Shown: positions 18,365 to 29,767, counted from the stretch's first letter. The stretch: 64,000 nucleotides of DNA from an uncultured Pantoea sp. (GCA_913775175.1 CAJYKU010000030.1:1-64000); one strand, 5' to 3'. Numbers and translations: made by a program. Notes: generated by a model from the sequence alone, not told the origin.

Positions 18365-20440
18365 ATGTGGCGTCGAATCATCTATCACCCGGAAGTGAAT
18401 TACGCGCTGCGGCAGACGCTGGTACTCTGCCTGCCTGTCGCGCTCGGCTGGCTCTGTGGAGATCTGCAAAAAGGCCTGCTCTTCTCGCTGGTGCCTGCCT
18501 GCTGCAATATTGCCGGCCTCGATACCCCACATAAACGTTTTTTTAAGCGCCTGATTGTTGGGGGTTCGCTGTTTGCTACTGGCAGCTTTCTGATTCAATA
18601 TTTTACCGCTGATGCCGTTCCGCTGCCGCTAATCCTGCTGATATTATCGCTGCTGGTGGGCGTAACCGGCGAAATCAGCCCGTTGCATGGTCGTCTGCTA
18701 CCCGGCACCCTGATTGCCGCCATCTTTACCCTGAGTCTTGCCGGGCGTATGCCCATCTGGGTACCACCACTGCTCTATATTGGCGGAACGTTCTGGTACG
18801 GGCTATTTAACTGGTTCTGGTACTGGTTATGGAAAGAGCAGCCGATGCGGGAAACGCTCAGCCTGCTCTACCGTGAACTGGCCGACTATTGCGATGCAAA
18901 ATATACCCTGCTGACGCAGCTGACCGATCCGGAGAAAGCGCTGCCGCCTCTGCTGGCGCGTCAGCAGAAAGCGGTCGATCTGATCACGACCTGCTATCAG
19001 CAGATGCATATGCTCTCTGCCAGCCGGGACAACAGTCATAAGCGACTGACGCGCGCCTTTCAGGTCGCACTCGATTTGCAGGAGCACATCGCCGTTAGTC
19101 TGCATCAGCCAGAAGAGGTGCAGAAACTGGTGGAGCAGAGTCATGCTGAAGCGGTGATCCGCTGGAATGCGAAAATTATCTCAGCCCGCTTAAGAGGCTT
19201 GGCCGACGCCATTCTTTATCATCAGCTACCCGACCGTTTTCAGATGGAAAAGTCGCTTGGCGCGCTGGAGAAGATTGCGCGTCAGCATCCCGATAATCCG
19301 GTGGGACATTTCTGTCTTTATCACTTTAGCCGAATCGCCCGCGTGCTGCGTACGCAGAAACCACTCTATACCCGGGATTTAATGGCCGATCGTCAGCGTC
19401 GTCTGCCGCTGCTGCCCGCGCTGCGTAGCTATTTATCGCTGCGGTCTGGCGCGTTACGTAGTGCCGCGCGCTTTGCTGTTATGCTGATGTTTGGCAGCGC
19501 AGTCGCACTGTTTTTTAATATACCCAAGCCTTACTGGATCCTGATGACCATTATGTTTGTCAGTCAGAACGGCTATAACGCCACGCGCGTACGCATCCAG
19601 CACCGGGCACTGGGCACCTTTGCCGGCCTGCTGATTGCCGCCGCCTCTCTGCGTTTTCAGGTGCCGGAATCCATCGCACTGCTATTTATGCTGGTGATTA
19701 CGCTGGCCAGTTATCTGGTGACGCGCAAATATTATGGCTGGTCGATGATTGGTTTTACAGTTACGGCGGTCTATTCACTACAGCTGCTGTCACTCAATGG
19801 TGCACAGTTTCTGCTGCCGCGTATGCTGGATACGCTTATGGGCTGTCTGATCGCGTTTGCCGGTATGATCTGGCTCTGGCCGCAGTGGCAAAGTGGCCTG
19901 CTGCGTCAGAATGCACACGATGCACTGGAAACCTATCAGGAGGCATTGCAGATGCTGCTTGGGCCAGAACATGCGTCTGAGAAGCTGGCGTATCAGCGCG
20001 TAAAAGTCAATCAGGCGCATAATGCCCTGTTTAATGCGCTGAATCAGGCGGCCAGTGAGCCCGGTTTTAACACGCAGTATCTGAAAGATATGCGGCTATG
20101 GGTTACACACAGCCAGTTTATTGTGGAGCATATTAATGCGATGACGATCCTGGCACGTGAGCACACCATGCTGACAGCAGACCTGGCACAGCGTTATCTG
20201 CAATCCTGTGAAATCGCCCTGCAGCGCTGCCAGCAGCGGCTGGCTTACGATGGGCCCGGCAGCGAGAGAAATATTCTTGAAGCGCCAGAGAGTATCCATG
20301 CAGGGCCGAGCACGATTGTTGAGCAGCATGTCAAACGTATTCTTCAGCACCTTAACGTTATGCACACCATCTCATCGCTGGCCTGGAGCCAGCGACCGCA
20401 TCATGGCCGCTGGCTGCGAACCCTTCGCGTTAAGGCGTGA
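18365..20440 (+). CDS. yhfK: YhfK, YccS/FUSC-family inner-membrane protein
   Basis: The 691-residue protein has two clusters of hydrophobic segments (about residues 15-160 and 375-515), each followed by a soluble helical part. This is the duplicated layout of the FUSC/YccS family, which is related to the aromatic-acid exporter AaeB. The transport substrate is unknown. It follows crp as in E. coli and converges on argD; the two stop codons abut with no base between them. Confidence 0.92.
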   Translation: MWRRIIYHPEVNYALRQTLVLCLPVALGWLCGDLQKGLLFSLVPACCNIAGLDTPHKRFFKRLIVGGSLFATGSFLIQYFTADAVPLPLILLILSLLVGVTGEISPLHGRLLPGTLIAAIFTLSLAGRMPIWVPPLLYIGGTFWYGLFNWFWYWLWKEQPMRETLSLLYRELADYCDAKYTLLTQLTDPEKALPPLLARQQKAVDLITTCYQQMHMLSASRDNSHKRLTRAFQVALDLQEHIAVSLHQPEEVQKLVEQSHAEAVIRWNAKIISARLRGLADAILYHQLPDRFQMEKSLGALEKIARQHPDNPVGHFCLYHFSRIARVLRTQKPLYTRDLMADRQRRLPLLPALRSYLSLRSGALRSAARFAVMLMFGSAVALFFNIPKPYWILMTIMFVSQNGYNATRVRIQHRALGTFAGLLIAAASLRFQVPESIALLFMLVITLASYLVTRKYYGWSMIGFTVTAVYSLQLLSLNGAQFLLPRMLDTLMGCLIAFAGMIWLWPQWQSGLLRQNAHDALETYQEALQMLLGPEHASEKLAYQRVKVNQAHNALFNALNQAASEPGFNTQYLKDMRLWVTHSQFIVEHINAMTILAREHTMLTADLAQRYLQSCEIALQRCQQRLAYDGPGSERNILEAPESIHAGPSTIVEQHVKRILQHLNVMHTISSLAWSQRPHHGRWLRTLRVKA

Positions 20441-21673
<1,233 letters not shown>

Positions 21674-21748
21674 TCAGATTCCTGATTGCACTTCATGAAA
21701 TAATAATCACGAAATATGCATAAAAAGTCATGCTATAGCAAACATAAG

Positions 21749-22324
21749 TTAGGTTTCGAGAAAATTTTTCAGCAGCTGATGCCCCTGCTCACTCAGGATG
21801 CTCTCCGGATGAAACTGCACGCCTTCCAGCGGCAGCGTCCGATGGCGAAAGCCCATAATTTCATCGGGCTCACCGTCACGCAGGCTCCAGGCGGTCACCT
21901 CAAAGGCATCAGGCAACGTCTCACGCCGGACAATCAGTGAGTGATAGCGCGTTACCGTAAGAGGATTAGCGAGGTTGCGGAACACGCCCTGACTGTTATG
22001 GCGTATCGGCGATGTTTTACCATGCATCACCTGACGGGCACGCACGACCTCCGCACCAGAGGCCTGTGCAATAGCCTGATGACCGAGACAGACACCCAGT
22101 AACGGTACGCGTCCGGCAAAGTAGCGGATCGCCTCCAGTGAAATCCCCGCCTGATCAGGTGTACAGGGACCGGGAGAGATCACCAGATGGCGCAGTGGCA
22201 ACGCTGCCATTTCAGCCAGCGTAATAGCGTCATTTCGTACGACGCGGACGTCAGCGCCCAGCTCACAAAAATATTGGTAGAGGTTCCAGGTAAAGGAATC
22301 GTAGTTATCAATCAGCAGCAGCAT
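21749..22324 (-). CDS. pabA: Aminodeoxychorismate synthase glutamine amidotransferase PabA
   Basis: The 191-residue class-I glutamine amidotransferase supplies ammonia to PabB for 4-amino-4-deoxychorismate, the precursor of p-aminobenzoate and folate. The catalytic triad is visible: Cys79 in GVCLGHQ, His172 and Glu174 in QFHPES. The length is close to E. coli PabA (187). It follows fic on the same strand. Confidence 0.96.
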   Translation of the reverse strand: MLLLIDNYDSFTWNLYQYFCELGADVRVVRNDAITLAEMAALPLRHLVISPGPCTPDQAGISLEAIRYFAGRVPLLGVCLGHQAIAQASGAEVVRARQVMHGKTSPIRHNSQGVFRNLANPLTVTRYHSLIVRRETLPDAFEVTAWSLRDGEPDEIMGFRHRTLPLEGVQFHPESILSEQGHQLLKNFLET

Positions 22325-22365
22325 AATGACCTCAGGTCAGTCAAACCGCCGCTATTCTACGCATT

Positions 22366-22959
22366 TTAACGCGCCGGACTTACCACTTTTGCGAGTTGTG
22401 TAGTCAGCAGGGTGAGATCCCCTGCTACAGCAGCATTGATCGCTGCGCGCCAGTCAGCCGGCTCCAGTGCTTCCCACGTCAGCAGATATCCTGCATGCAG
22501 TGCCAGCTGTTCAAAGAAAATACGCTGTGTGCGGCCATTCCCGGCACGGAATGGATGCAGCACATAGAGTTCGCAATAGTAGTGCGCCAGGCGAGCAACA
22601 AACGCCTCCTGTTCCAGCTCAGCCAGTCCCTGCTCCTCCTCCAGTGCGCTCATCAGCGCATTGCCTTCATTTTCGATATATTCAAAGTGGCAATAGGGTG
22701 TTTCATCACGCCAGATATCGATGGTGCGCAACTCGCCCGCCCAGCTGTAGAGATCCTGAAACAGTGTCCGGTGAATATGGCGCAGGCGCGGCAGTCCGGG
22801 CAGACGCGGTCCGATATCCAGCGTTGCCAGCCGGGCCGCACTGAACGCCAGTTCAGCTTTGCGCAGCTGGGCTGCATCATGAATATCGAACTGATTTTTC
22901 AGCACATCATCGTTGTGCCACAGGTAGGGATCGCGGGTCGCCAGTGAGTTATTCACCAT
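22366..22959 (-). CDS. fic: Fic-domain protein with an altered catalytic motif
   Basis: The 197-residue protein aligns with E. coli Fic throughout. The family motif HxFx(D/E)GNGRxxR appears at residues 135-146 as HPFRAGNGRTQR: the catalytic His135, both Arg and the GNGR core are kept, but the Mg-coordinating Asp/Glu is Ala139. E. coli Fic is, as I recall, also degenerate here (HPFRVGSGLAQR). Active Fic enzymes transfer AMP from ATP to target hydroxyls. The gene starts inside the end of yhfG (11-base overlap), with GAGGAGGC as ribosome site. Activity is therefore doubtful. Confidence 0.9.
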   Translation of the reverse strand: MVNNSLATRDPYLWHNDDVLKNQFDIHDAAQLRKAELAFSAARLATLDIGPRLPGLPRLRHIHRTLFQDLYSWAGELRTIDIWRDETPYCHFEYIENEGNALMSALEEEQGLAELEQEAFVARLAHYYCELYVLHPFRAGNGRTQRIFFEQLALHAGYLLTWEALEPADWRAAINAAVAGDLTLLTTQLAKVVSPAR

Positions 22960-23119
22960 ATTGCCTCCTCAGCGAAGCCAGGCGATCATCTGCCTGTCCG
23001 GCGGGCACGGCTGATTCATTCAGGGTATAGCCTGACAGCTTACAACTGGCCTGATAGCTGGCAGCCCGACGCTGCTGCCATAGAGTGACTTTCTGTTTTT
23101 CGGTAAGTCTGTGCGGCAT
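22949..23119 (-). CDS. yhfG: YhfG, Fic-associated small antitoxin-like protein
   Basis: This 56-residue helical protein is the partner encoded upstream of Fic. In class I Fic antitoxins the inhibitory motif is (S/T)xxxE(G/N); E. coli YhfG has SRRLEG by my recollection. Here the corresponding residues 25-30 are SCKLSG, so the inhibitory Glu is Ser29. The start at 23119 follows GGAGGCGCT; the longer in-frame reading upstream is not conserved. Translational overlap with fic is retained. Confidence 0.85.
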   Translation of the reverse strand: MPHRLTEKQKVTLWQQRRAASYQASCKLSGYTLNESAVPAGQADDRLASLRRQYGE

Positions 23120-23190
23120 AGCGCCTCCGGCTGACAAGATTTGCCCTAAGTATAAGAGCAAATTCTGGCTTTGCCGGAGTGCAGTCAGAT

Positions 23191-23211
23191 GCGCCACGTT
23201 AAAAGTGGCGC
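23191..23211 (-). terminator. Hairpin downstream of ppiA
   Basis: A 7-bp stem GCGCCAC/GTGGCGC with a 7-base loop lies just past the ppiA stop, with no T-run. It may partially separate ppiA from yhfG. Confidence 0.4.
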
Positions 23212-23220
23212 CGCGAGAGC

Positions 23221-23793
23221 TTATGGCAGCACTTTTGCCGAGGTGATAACAACCGGTTTTGCCGGGACATTTTGATAAGGTCCCACATTTTTGGTTGGCA
23301 CCTGAGCAATTTTGTCGATGACATCCATGCCTTTCACAACTTTACCAAATACGGCATAGCCAAAGTCGCGCTGCCCGTGATCAAGAAAGGCGTTATCGGC
23401 CACGTTAAGGAAAAACTGGCTGGTTGCGCTATCTTTTTCCGCCGTACGCGCCATAGAGATGGTACCACGCAGGTTACGCAGGCCGTTGTCCGCCTCGTTT
23501 TTTACCGGCGCATTGGTCTGCTTCTGCTGCATATCTGCAGTAAAACCACCGCCCTGAATCATAAAGCCTGGGATCACACGATGGAAAATTGTGTTGTTGT
23601 AGAAGCCGTTATTAACGTAATCCACAAAGTTTTTCACTGAAACCGGCGCTTTCTGGTTATCCAGTTCCAGTTCGATATTGCCTGCCGAGGTGGTCAGCAG
23701 GACATGCGTGTCCCCTTTTGCTGCCAATGCTGAAGCGGATACTGAAGAGAGTGCAAACAGGGCGATTGCCGCTGTCAAAGTACGTTTAAGCAT
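23221..23793 (-). CDS. ppiA: Periplasmic cyclophilin-type peptidyl-prolyl isomerase A
   Basis: The 190-residue protein has a Sec signal peptide ([19 protein letters not shown], cleaved before AKGDT) and a cyclophilin domain with [24 protein letters not shown] and [15 protein letters not shown]. It catalyses cis-trans isomerisation of prolyl bonds in the periplasm. A strong CRP-like site lies upstream, in line with the cAMP-CRP/CytR control known for E. coli ppiA. Confidence 0.96.
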   Translation of the reverse strand: MLKRTLTAAIALFALSSVSASALAAKGDTHVLLTTSAGNIELELDNQKAPVSVKNFVDYVNNGFYNNTIFHRVIPGFMIQGGGFTADMQQKQTNAPVKNEADNGLRNLRGTISMARTAEKDSATSQFFLNVADNAFLDHGQRDFGYAVFGKVVKGMDVIDKIAQVPTKNVGPYQNVPAKPVVITSAKVLP

Positions 23794-23930
23794 GGAAGAG
23801 TCCTTACCCTGGAGATCGGCTTAAAAAAACAGGCTTGATTGTAAAGAGCATGTAATGCAAGAGCCAGCGTTTTACCTATATTTACGCGGATGTTGCAAAC
23901 GTCATACTTTTACCCTGACGCAATCATTTG

Positions 23931-23946
23931 CGTGACTGAAATCACA
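23931..23946. promoter_or_regulatory. CRP-binding site in the ppiA-tsgA divergent region
   Basis: CGTGACTGAAATCACA matches the CRP consensus TGTGA-N6-TCACA with one change. It lies about 140 bases upstream of ppiA and 110 upstream of tsgA. E. coli ppiA is a known cAMP-CRP/CytR target, so ppiA is the likelier client. Confidence 0.7.
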
Positions 23947-24055
23947 CATACTGTGAAATTCTGATAGCTTATTTCAGCGCTTTGTTTATTAACATCACAG
24001 TTCCATTTACAATTCATGACACATATGTTTTATCGTCCCACCACAGGTTATGTAC

Positions 24056-25234
24056 ATGACAAACCGTAATCGTATCGGCCTTACCTGGATTAGCTTTTTC
24101 TCCTACGCGCTTACCGGCGCTCTGGTTATTGTAACTGGTATGGTACTTGATAATATTGCTCAATATTTTCAGTTACCTATATCGGAGATGAGCAATACCT
24201 TCACGTTCCTGAATGCTGGCATTCTGGTTGCTGTTTTTCTTAACGCCTGGCTGATGGTGATTGTGCCGCTGAAGCGCCAGCTAATATTTGGCTTTGTGCT
24301 GATGATCCTGGCGGTTGCCGGTCTGATGACCAGCCATAATCTGAGTATATTTTCACTCTGCATGTTTGTGCTGGGTGTGGTCAGTGGGATCACCATGTCG
24401 ATCGGTACATTCCTGATCACCTATCTCTATGATGGACGCCAGCGCGGCTCACGTCTGCTGTTTACTGACTCATTTTTCAGCATGGCGGGCACCATTTTTC
24501 CAATTATCGCCGGGGTACTGCTGGCACGTGCGCTGTCATGGTACTGGGTCTACGCCTGTATCGGCGTAATCTATCTGGCTATCTTTATACTGACGCTGAT
24601 GGTTGAATTCCCGGTGCTGAAGAGCGAATCAGCTGTTCAGGGTGGCGAAAAAGAGAAATGGGGCCTGGGCGTGCTGTTTCTGGCCGTAGCGGCGCTTTGC
24701 TACATTCTGGGTCAGCTTGGATTTATCTCCTGGGTGCCGGAATATGCTACCAAGTCGATGGGTATGGACATCGCTTCAGCCGGTCAGCTGGTGGGGAACT
24801 TCTGGACTGCCTATATGGTAGGCATGTGGATCTTCAGTTTCCTGCTGCGCTTTTTTGATCTGCAGCGCATACTGATGGTGCTGGCAGCGCTGGCAACCGG
24901 CCTGATGTACTGGTTTGTCACCACGCAGGAAGCGGGCATGCTGCACTGGATTATTATGGCTCTGGGTTTCTTCTCCAGCGCTATCTATACCACCATTATC
25001 ACACTGGGCTCGCAGCAGACCCGGGTTTCATCTCCCAAGCTGGTTAACTTTATCCTGACCTGCGGTACGGTAGGCACCATGCTGACCTTTGTGGTCACAG
25101 GTCCGATTGTAGCCAAAGGCGGCGCACACGCAGCGCTCTCCACCGCAAACGCTCTCTATGCCGTAGTGTTTGTTATGTGTGTTCTGCTGGGCTTTGTAAC
25201 CAAACATCGTCAGTACGCCCATACTGCTCACTAA
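24056..25234 (+). CDS. tsgA: MFS-family transporter TsgA
   Basis: The 392-residue inner-membrane protein has about 12 hydrophobic segments and closely matches E. coli TsgA ([55 protein letters not shown]). It belongs to the major facilitator superfamily; the substrate is unknown, and the name comes from tellurite/selenite-related phenotypes. The ATG at 24056 was preferred over 24050 for its spacing from AGG and for agreement with E. coli. In E. coli it is followed by nirBDC-cysG; here trpS follows in convergent orientation. Confidence 0.94.
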   Translation: MTNRNRIGLTWISFFSYALTGALVIVTGMVLDNIAQYFQLPISEMSNTFTFLNAGILVAVFLNAWLMVIVPLKRQLIFGFVLMILAVAGLMTSHNLSIFSLCMFVLGVVSGITMSIGTFLITYLYDGRQRGSRLLFTDSFFSMAGTIFPIIAGVLLARALSWYWVYACIGVIYLAIFILTLMVEFPVLKSESAVQGGEKEKWGLGVLFLAVAALCYILGQLGFISWVPEYATKSMGMDIASAGQLVGNFWTAYMVGMWIFSFLLRFFDLQRILMVLAALATGLMYWFVTTQEAGMLHWIIMALGFFSSAIYTTIITLGSQQTRVSSPKLVNFILTCGTVGTMLTFVVTGPIVAKGGAHAALSTANALYAVVFVMCVLLGFVTKHRQYAHTAH

Positions 25235-25350
25235 TGCAGTACCGCTACTCAAAACATGCCGGAGAGGCTGACACAGCTGTCTGGCATACTCTGAGATAAC
25301 GCGATTCCGCAGACTGTTTACCACGCCCTGCAACGGGATAGCGACTGAAC

Positions 25351-25381
25351 AAAAAAAGGCGAGCCATCTGGCTCGCCTTTT
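25351..25381. terminator. Bidirectional terminator between tsgA and trpS
   Basis: An 8-bp stem GGCGAGCC/GGCTCGCC with an ATCT loop is flanked by seven A on the left and four T on the right. It is a good intrinsic terminator for trpS on the minus strand and for tsgA on the plus strand. Confidence 0.9.
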
Positions 25382-25401
25382 ATCACTGAAACACGACTTA
25401 C

Positions 25402-26406
25402 TCAGGGCTGGGCAACAAACCCCACCGCAGCGTAAACTTTTTTCAGCGTCTCCTGTGCCTGTGCACGTGCTTTCGTCGCGCCATCACGCATAACCTGGTT
25501 CAGCAGGGCTTCATCGTTACGAAAACGATGGTAGCGCTCCTGCAGCTCAGTCAGCATACCAGACACTGCGTCGGCAACCTCACCTTTGAGATGGCCATAC
25601 ATCTTGCCCTCAAACGACTGTTCCAGATCCTGGATCGATTTGCCGGTAACGCCAGAAAGAATATCCAGCAGGTTTGACACTCCCGCTTTCTCTTTCACAT
25701 CGTAGCGTACCACTGGCGGCTCTTCAGAGTCGGTCACTGCACGTTTGATCTTTTTCACCACTGATTTGGTATCTTCCAGCAGACCAATCACGTTATTACG
25801 GTTGTCGTCCGACTTTGACATCTTTTTAGTCGGTTCCAGCAGTGACATCACGCGTGCGCCAGATTTAGGAATAAATGGCTCAGGAATTTTAAAAATATCG
25901 CCATAAAGCGCGTTAAAACGGGCAGCGATATCGCGGCTCAGTTCCAGATGTTGCTTCTGATCTTCACCCACCGGCACCTGGTTGGTCTGATAGAGCAGGA
26001 TATCTGCCGCCATCAGCACCGGATAGTCAAAGAGTCCGGCGTTGATATTCTCTTCATAGCGGGCAGATTTATCCTTGAACTGTGTCATACGGCTTAGTTC
26101 GCCAAAATAGGCGTAGCAGTTCAGTACCCAGCTTAGCTGGGCGTGCTCCGGCACATGCGACTGGACAAAAATGGTGCTTTTTTCCGGATCGATACCGCAG
26201 GCGAGATACAGAGCCAGAGTATCCAGTGTGGCTTTACGCAGTGCAGCGGCATCCTGACGAACCGTAATCGCGTGCAGATCAACAATGCAGTAAATGCAGT
26301 GGTAATCATCCTGCATCTGCACCCACTGACGCAGCGCCCCCATATAGTTACCAATGGTCAGTTCACCGGAAGGCTGGGCGCCGCTGAAAACGATGGGTTT
26401 GCTCAT
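25402..26406 (-). CDS. trpS: Tryptophanyl-tRNA synthetase
   Basis: The 334-residue class I aminoacyl-tRNA synthetase charges tRNA-Trp. The HIGH-type signature is TIGN (residues 17-20) and the KMSKS loop is at residues 195-199, both as in E. coli. It is the last gene of the aroKB-damX-dam-rpe-gph-trpS series, 15 bases after gph. Confidence 0.98.
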   Translation of the reverse strand: MSKPIVFSGAQPSGELTIGNYMGALRQWVQMQDDYHCIYCIVDLHAITVRQDAAALRKATLDTLALYLACGIDPEKSTIFVQSHVPEHAQLSWVLNCYAYFGELSRMTQFKDKSARYEENINAGLFDYPVLMAADILLYQTNQVPVGEDQKQHLELSRDIAARFNALYGDIFKIPEPFIPKSGARVMSLLEPTKKMSKSDDNRNNVIGLLEDTKSVVKKIKRAVTDSEEPPVVRYDVKEKAGVSNLLDILSGVTGKSIQDLEQSFEGKMYGHLKGEVADAVSGMLTELQERYHRFRNDEALLNQVMRDGATKARAQAQETLKKVYAAVGFVAQP

Positions 26407-26421
26407 GTTATATCCTGATAA

Positions 26422-27099
26422 TCACAGCCCGAGAGCGGGCAAAAGTTCGCTAAAAGTATCGAGTGTTAAATCGGGCTGGCTGGTTGTGATTGGCTCGCCA
26501 TAGTTATAGCCATAGGTCATGCCGACATTAGGCACGCCAGCCGCCTGTGCTGCGAGAATATCATTGCGCGAATCGCCCACAAACAGCATTTCTGCTGGCA
26601 GCACGCCAAAATGCCCCAGCGCCAGGAAAATTCCGGCCGGATGCGGCTTCTTCACCACCACATCATCTCCCCCGACAATCAGCGTAAACAGCTCGCTAAT
26701 GCCAAGCGATTGCAGCATTGGTGCTACAAAAGGGGTCGGCTTATTGGTAATAACGGCTAACGGCAAGCCCTGCTCACGCAGCGCCATCAGTGTCTCTTTA
26801 ACCTGCGGAAACAGCGTACTACCTGTTTCAGCCGTTATGGCATAGTGCTTATCAAAACAGGCACGTGCATCGCGCTGCTCTTCTGCATGAGGCTCACGAC
26901 CCAGCGCCCAGGTCAGCGCACGCGCCATCATGATATCAGCACCATTGCCGATCCATGTAGAAGCCAGATCAATTCCTGGTGCCGGTAACTGCAAATCTTC
27001 CAGCGCCAGATCGATTGCCTGTGACAGGCCAGGTGCGCTATGCACCAGCGTGCCATCAAGATCAAACGCCAGCGCGCGGATATCAGTGAAATGAGCCAT
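26422..27099 (-). CDS. gph: Phosphoglycolate phosphatase
   Basis: The 225-residue HAD-superfamily phosphatase dephosphorylates 2-phosphoglycolate formed in DNA repair. The catalytic DLDGT motif (Asp13, Asp15), the ITNKPTP motif II, the conserved Lys of KKPHPA and the acidic pair in FVGDSRNDI are all present. The start at 27099 lies within the 3' end of rpe (17-base overlap) after AAGGTCA; the longer in-frame reading extends into rpe and is not conserved. Confidence 0.96.
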   Translation of the reverse strand: MAHFTDIRALAFDLDGTLVHSAPGLSQAIDLALEDLQLPAPGIDLASTWIGNGADIMMARALTWALGREPHAEEQRDARACFDKHYAITAETGSTLFPQVKETLMALREQGLPLAVITNKPTPFVAPMLQSLGISELFTLIVGGDDVVVKKPHPAGIFLALGHFGVLPAEMLFVGDSRNDILAAQAAGVPNVGMTYGYNYGEPITTSQPDLTLDTFSELLPALGL

Positions 27100-27766
27100 T
27101 GACCTTCTCCAGTTCATTACGCATTTCATCAATGACTTTTTTGTAATCCGGCTGGCCGAAAATAGCCGAGCCCGCCACAAACATATCTGCGCCAGCAGCT
27201 GCAACCTGACCAATATTATCGACCTTCACCCCGCCATCCACTTCCAGCCGGATATCATAGCCACTCTGGTCGATACGGCGGCGCGCCTCACGCAGTTTAT
27301 CCAGCGTACCAGGAATAAAGGATTGACCGCCAAAGCCTGGATTCACTGACATCAGCAGAATGACATCCAGCTTATCCATGACATAATCGAGATAACTGAG
27401 CGGTGTTGCCGGGTTAAATACCAGCCCTGCTTTACAGCCATGCTCTTTGATCAGCTGCAGAGTGCGATCCACATGTTCGCTCGCTTCCGGATGGAAAGTG
27501 ATATAGCTGGCGCCCGCTTTAGCAAACTCAGGAATCAGCGCATCGACTGGTTTAACCATCAAATGCACATCGATAGGTGCCGTAATACCGTAATCGCGCA
27601 GCGCTTTCAGCACCATAGGCCCCATGGTCAGATTAGGCACATAGTGATTGTCCATCACATCAAAATGCACGACATCGCCACCCGCTGCCAGCACTTTTGC
27701 GGTATCTTCGCCCAGGCGGGCAAAGTCAGCGGCAAGAATTGAAGGGGCCAGTAAAAATTGTTTCAT
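27083..27766 (-). CDS. rpe: Ribulose-phosphate 3-epimerase
   Basis: This TIM-barrel enzyme (227 aa) interconverts ribulose 5-phosphate and xylulose 5-phosphate in the pentose phosphate pathway. Metal and acid-base residues are visible: His34 and Asp36 in VVHFDVMD, His68 in DVHLM and Asp177 in LEVDGGV. The start at 27766 follows GGGAGAATCGG; upstream in-frame sequence reads back through dam and is not Rpe-like. Confidence 0.97.
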   Translation of the reverse strand: MKQFLLAPSILAADFARLGEDTAKVLAAGGDVVHFDVMDNHYVPNLTMGPMVLKALRDYGITAPIDVHLMVKPVDALIPEFAKAGASYITFHPEASEHVDRTLQLIKEHGCKAGLVFNPATPLSYLDYVMDKLDVILLMSVNPGFGGQSFIPGTLDKLREARRRIDQSGYDIRLEVDGGVKVDNIGQVAAAGADMFVAGSAIFGQPDYKKVIDEMRNELEKVNGSFH

Positions 27767-27831
27767 CCGATTCTCCCAATGTTGTGCGTCAGCCTTGACT
27801 GACGTAGTGCGTTGGTCGCGGACGAAACAGG

Positions 27832-28644
27832 CTAGCGGAAAAGCGCCAGCAGTTCGTCCACCTGCGTACGACCACTTATGCTTCGGCTGATAGAACGCCG
27901 GGCTTTTACTACATGTAAATCCGCGTTCTGATACCACTCTCGTGTAAGCAGCGTATCGTGATTTGAAATCAGAACCGGTATCCGGCACTCGTACGCCAGC
28001 TTATTGGCCAGCTCTGCAAGATGCTGCTGCTCGCGCAGGCTGAAACTGTTGGTATGGTAAGCCGTGAAATTAGCCGTTGCTGACAGTGGGGCATAGGGTG
28101 GATCACAATAGACCACAGAGCCTGCGGCAGCACTGTTCAGAGTAGCATCGTACGATTCACAGACAAAGGTCGCTTTCTGGGCGCGCTCGGCAAACCAGAG
28201 TAGCTCGGCTTCCGGAAAGTAGGGTTTGCGATAGCGGCCAAACGGCACGTTGAATTCACCACGCAGATTATAGCGACACAATCCGTTGTAGCCGTGGCGA
28301 TTCAGATAGAGAAACAGCACCGCACGCTGATAAGGATCACGGCTGGCGTTAAATGCCAGACGCTGCGCATAGTAGTGTTCAGCACTGTTACCTTCCGGTG
28401 TAAACAGCAGACGAGCATCGGCGATAAACGCCTGCGTGCGGGTTTTAACAATATTGTAGAGATTGATGAGGTCGCCGTTGATGTCCGCCAGATGATAGCG
28501 GTCATAATCGGTGTTAAGGAACACGGAGCCGGCACCGACAAAGGGCTCAACTAAACAGTCGCCTTGTGGCAGATGGCGACGAATATCGTCAAGCAGCGGG
28601 TATTTCCCTCCGGCCCATTTCAGGAAAGCGCGATTTTTTTTCAT
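27832..28644 (-). CDS. dam: DNA adenine methyltransferase Dam
   Basis: The 270-residue enzyme methylates the N6 of adenine in GATC, guiding mismatch repair, replication timing through SeqA and gene expression. The S-adenosylmethionine motif FVGAGS (35-40) and the catalytic DPPY (181-184) match E. coli numbering. It is located between damX and rpe, the usual superoperon order. Confidence 0.97.
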   Translation of the reverse strand: MKKNRAFLKWAGGKYPLLDDIRRHLPQGDCLVEPFVGAGSVFLNTDYDRYHLADINGDLINLYNIVKTRTQAFIADARLLFTPEGNSAEHYYAQRLAFNASRDPYQRAVLFLYLNRHGYNGLCRYNLRGEFNVPFGRYRKPYFPEAELLWFAERAQKATFVCESYDATLNSAAAGSVVYCDPPYAPLSATANFTAYHTNSFSLREQQHLAELANKLAYECRIPVLISNHDTLLTREWYQNADLHVVKARRSISRSISGRTQVDELLALFR

Positions 28645-28741
28645 GCTGTCGTGGTTATTACATCTTCATTGTAGCTGTGGTGAAACCGACAGCAGATCTG
28701 CGCTTAAACGGGGCCGTAGCGCAGCACAGCCCCACATCAAT

Positions 28742-29767
28742 TTACTGACTCTCTTTCTGTACCTGACTCAGCGGCTTAACCCAGGGGTTAGCTGCCCGCA
28801 CGTCGGCTGGCAGAGTGGCTACCGCACGCTTTGCTTCGGCAGGCGTAGCGTACGCACCGCTAACCAATACATACCAGGGCTGACCATTACGTGTGGTTTT
28901 ATACACGTGATAGCCACTGAGATTTTGCTTTCTTGCCCACGCAGTCAAATTCTCCTGCTTAGATGCCCCACTCAGCTGCAACGTATAGTTGCCGCCTGAT
29001 GGCAGAGATTTGCCGGGCGTACCCGTTGCTGGTGCATTATGCGCCGCCGTAGTATGCGTTTTATTTTCCCGGGTTACTGAAGGCTTTGCCGCCGCCGTCG
29101 ATTTATGGCTGGACGCGGATAATGCCTCACGTGGCTTGCTGCTTGCGGCGCGTGGTGCATTATCTGTGCGCACCGCCGGTGGCGTTACGGCTTTGCCCGT
29201 GCCAGCGTTGCCGCTGACAGTCGCTGGTGCAGTTGGCAAAGAGCTGTTGCCCTGCGCGCCCTGAGCGGCAACATCAACAGAACCCTGCTGATTAGAAAGC
29301 GCGCTATTAAGATCGCCTGGCAGTGTAATGCGCTGCTGACCTTCGGGCGTATCCGTTGCCGATGCCTGGGTTGGCGTAGAGGAAACAGATGGCATAGAAA
29401 TAGCCTGCGAATCATTGCCATTCGCCGCCTGCATTGAATTCTGTGGCCTGCTGCCTTCTGCAACAGGTTCAGCCGTCTGCTGGCCACTCATTGACGTTGA
29501 GCCAGAGAGGTCTATATGTTTTTCACCGCCAGAGGCAGCGCTGGTATCGCTACTGCGCTTAGCAACGTTTTTGTCGTCGGGGCCAGTAAGCGCTGAGCCG
29601 ATACCCAGAACCAGTACCAGCAGCACCAGAATGCCAACGCCCATCATCATATGCTGACGGGAAACGGGCGTTTTGGCTTTCGGCGCAGAAGATGACTTGC
29701 GGGATCGCACAGGACGACGATCGCTGGCATCAGGTTTTAACTCATCTTCCGGTTTGAACTCATCCAT
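28742..29767 (-). CDS. damX: Cell-division SPOR protein DamX
   Basis: The 341-residue protein has a short charged cytoplasmic N-terminus (MDEFKPEDELKPD), one transmembrane helix (about 41-61), a long Ser/Thr/Ala/Pro-rich periplasmic linker and a C-terminal SPOR domain (about 262-335; YTLQLSGASKQENLTAWARK, NGQPWYVLVSGAYATPAEA). The SPOR domain binds denuded glycan at the septum. It is some 85 residues shorter than E. coli DamX (428), mainly because the acidic cytoplasmic stretch before the membrane helix is missing. Confidence 0.93.
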   Translation of the reverse strand: MDEFKPEDELKPDASDRRPVRSRKSSSAPKAKTPVSRQHMMMGVGILVLLVLVLGIGSALTGPDDKNVAKRSSDTSAASGGEKHIDLSGSTSMSGQQTAEPVAEGSRPQNSMQAANGNDSQAISMPSVSSTPTQASATDTPEGQQRITLPGDLNSALSNQQGSVDVAAQGAQGNSSLPTAPATVSGNAGTGKAVTPPAVRTDNAPRAASSKPREALSASSHKSTAAAKPSVTRENKTHTTAAHNAPATGTPGKSLPSGGNYTLQLSGASKQENLTAWARKQNLSGYHVYKTTRNGQPWYVLVSGAYATPAEAKRAVATLPADVRAANPWVKPLSQVQKESQ

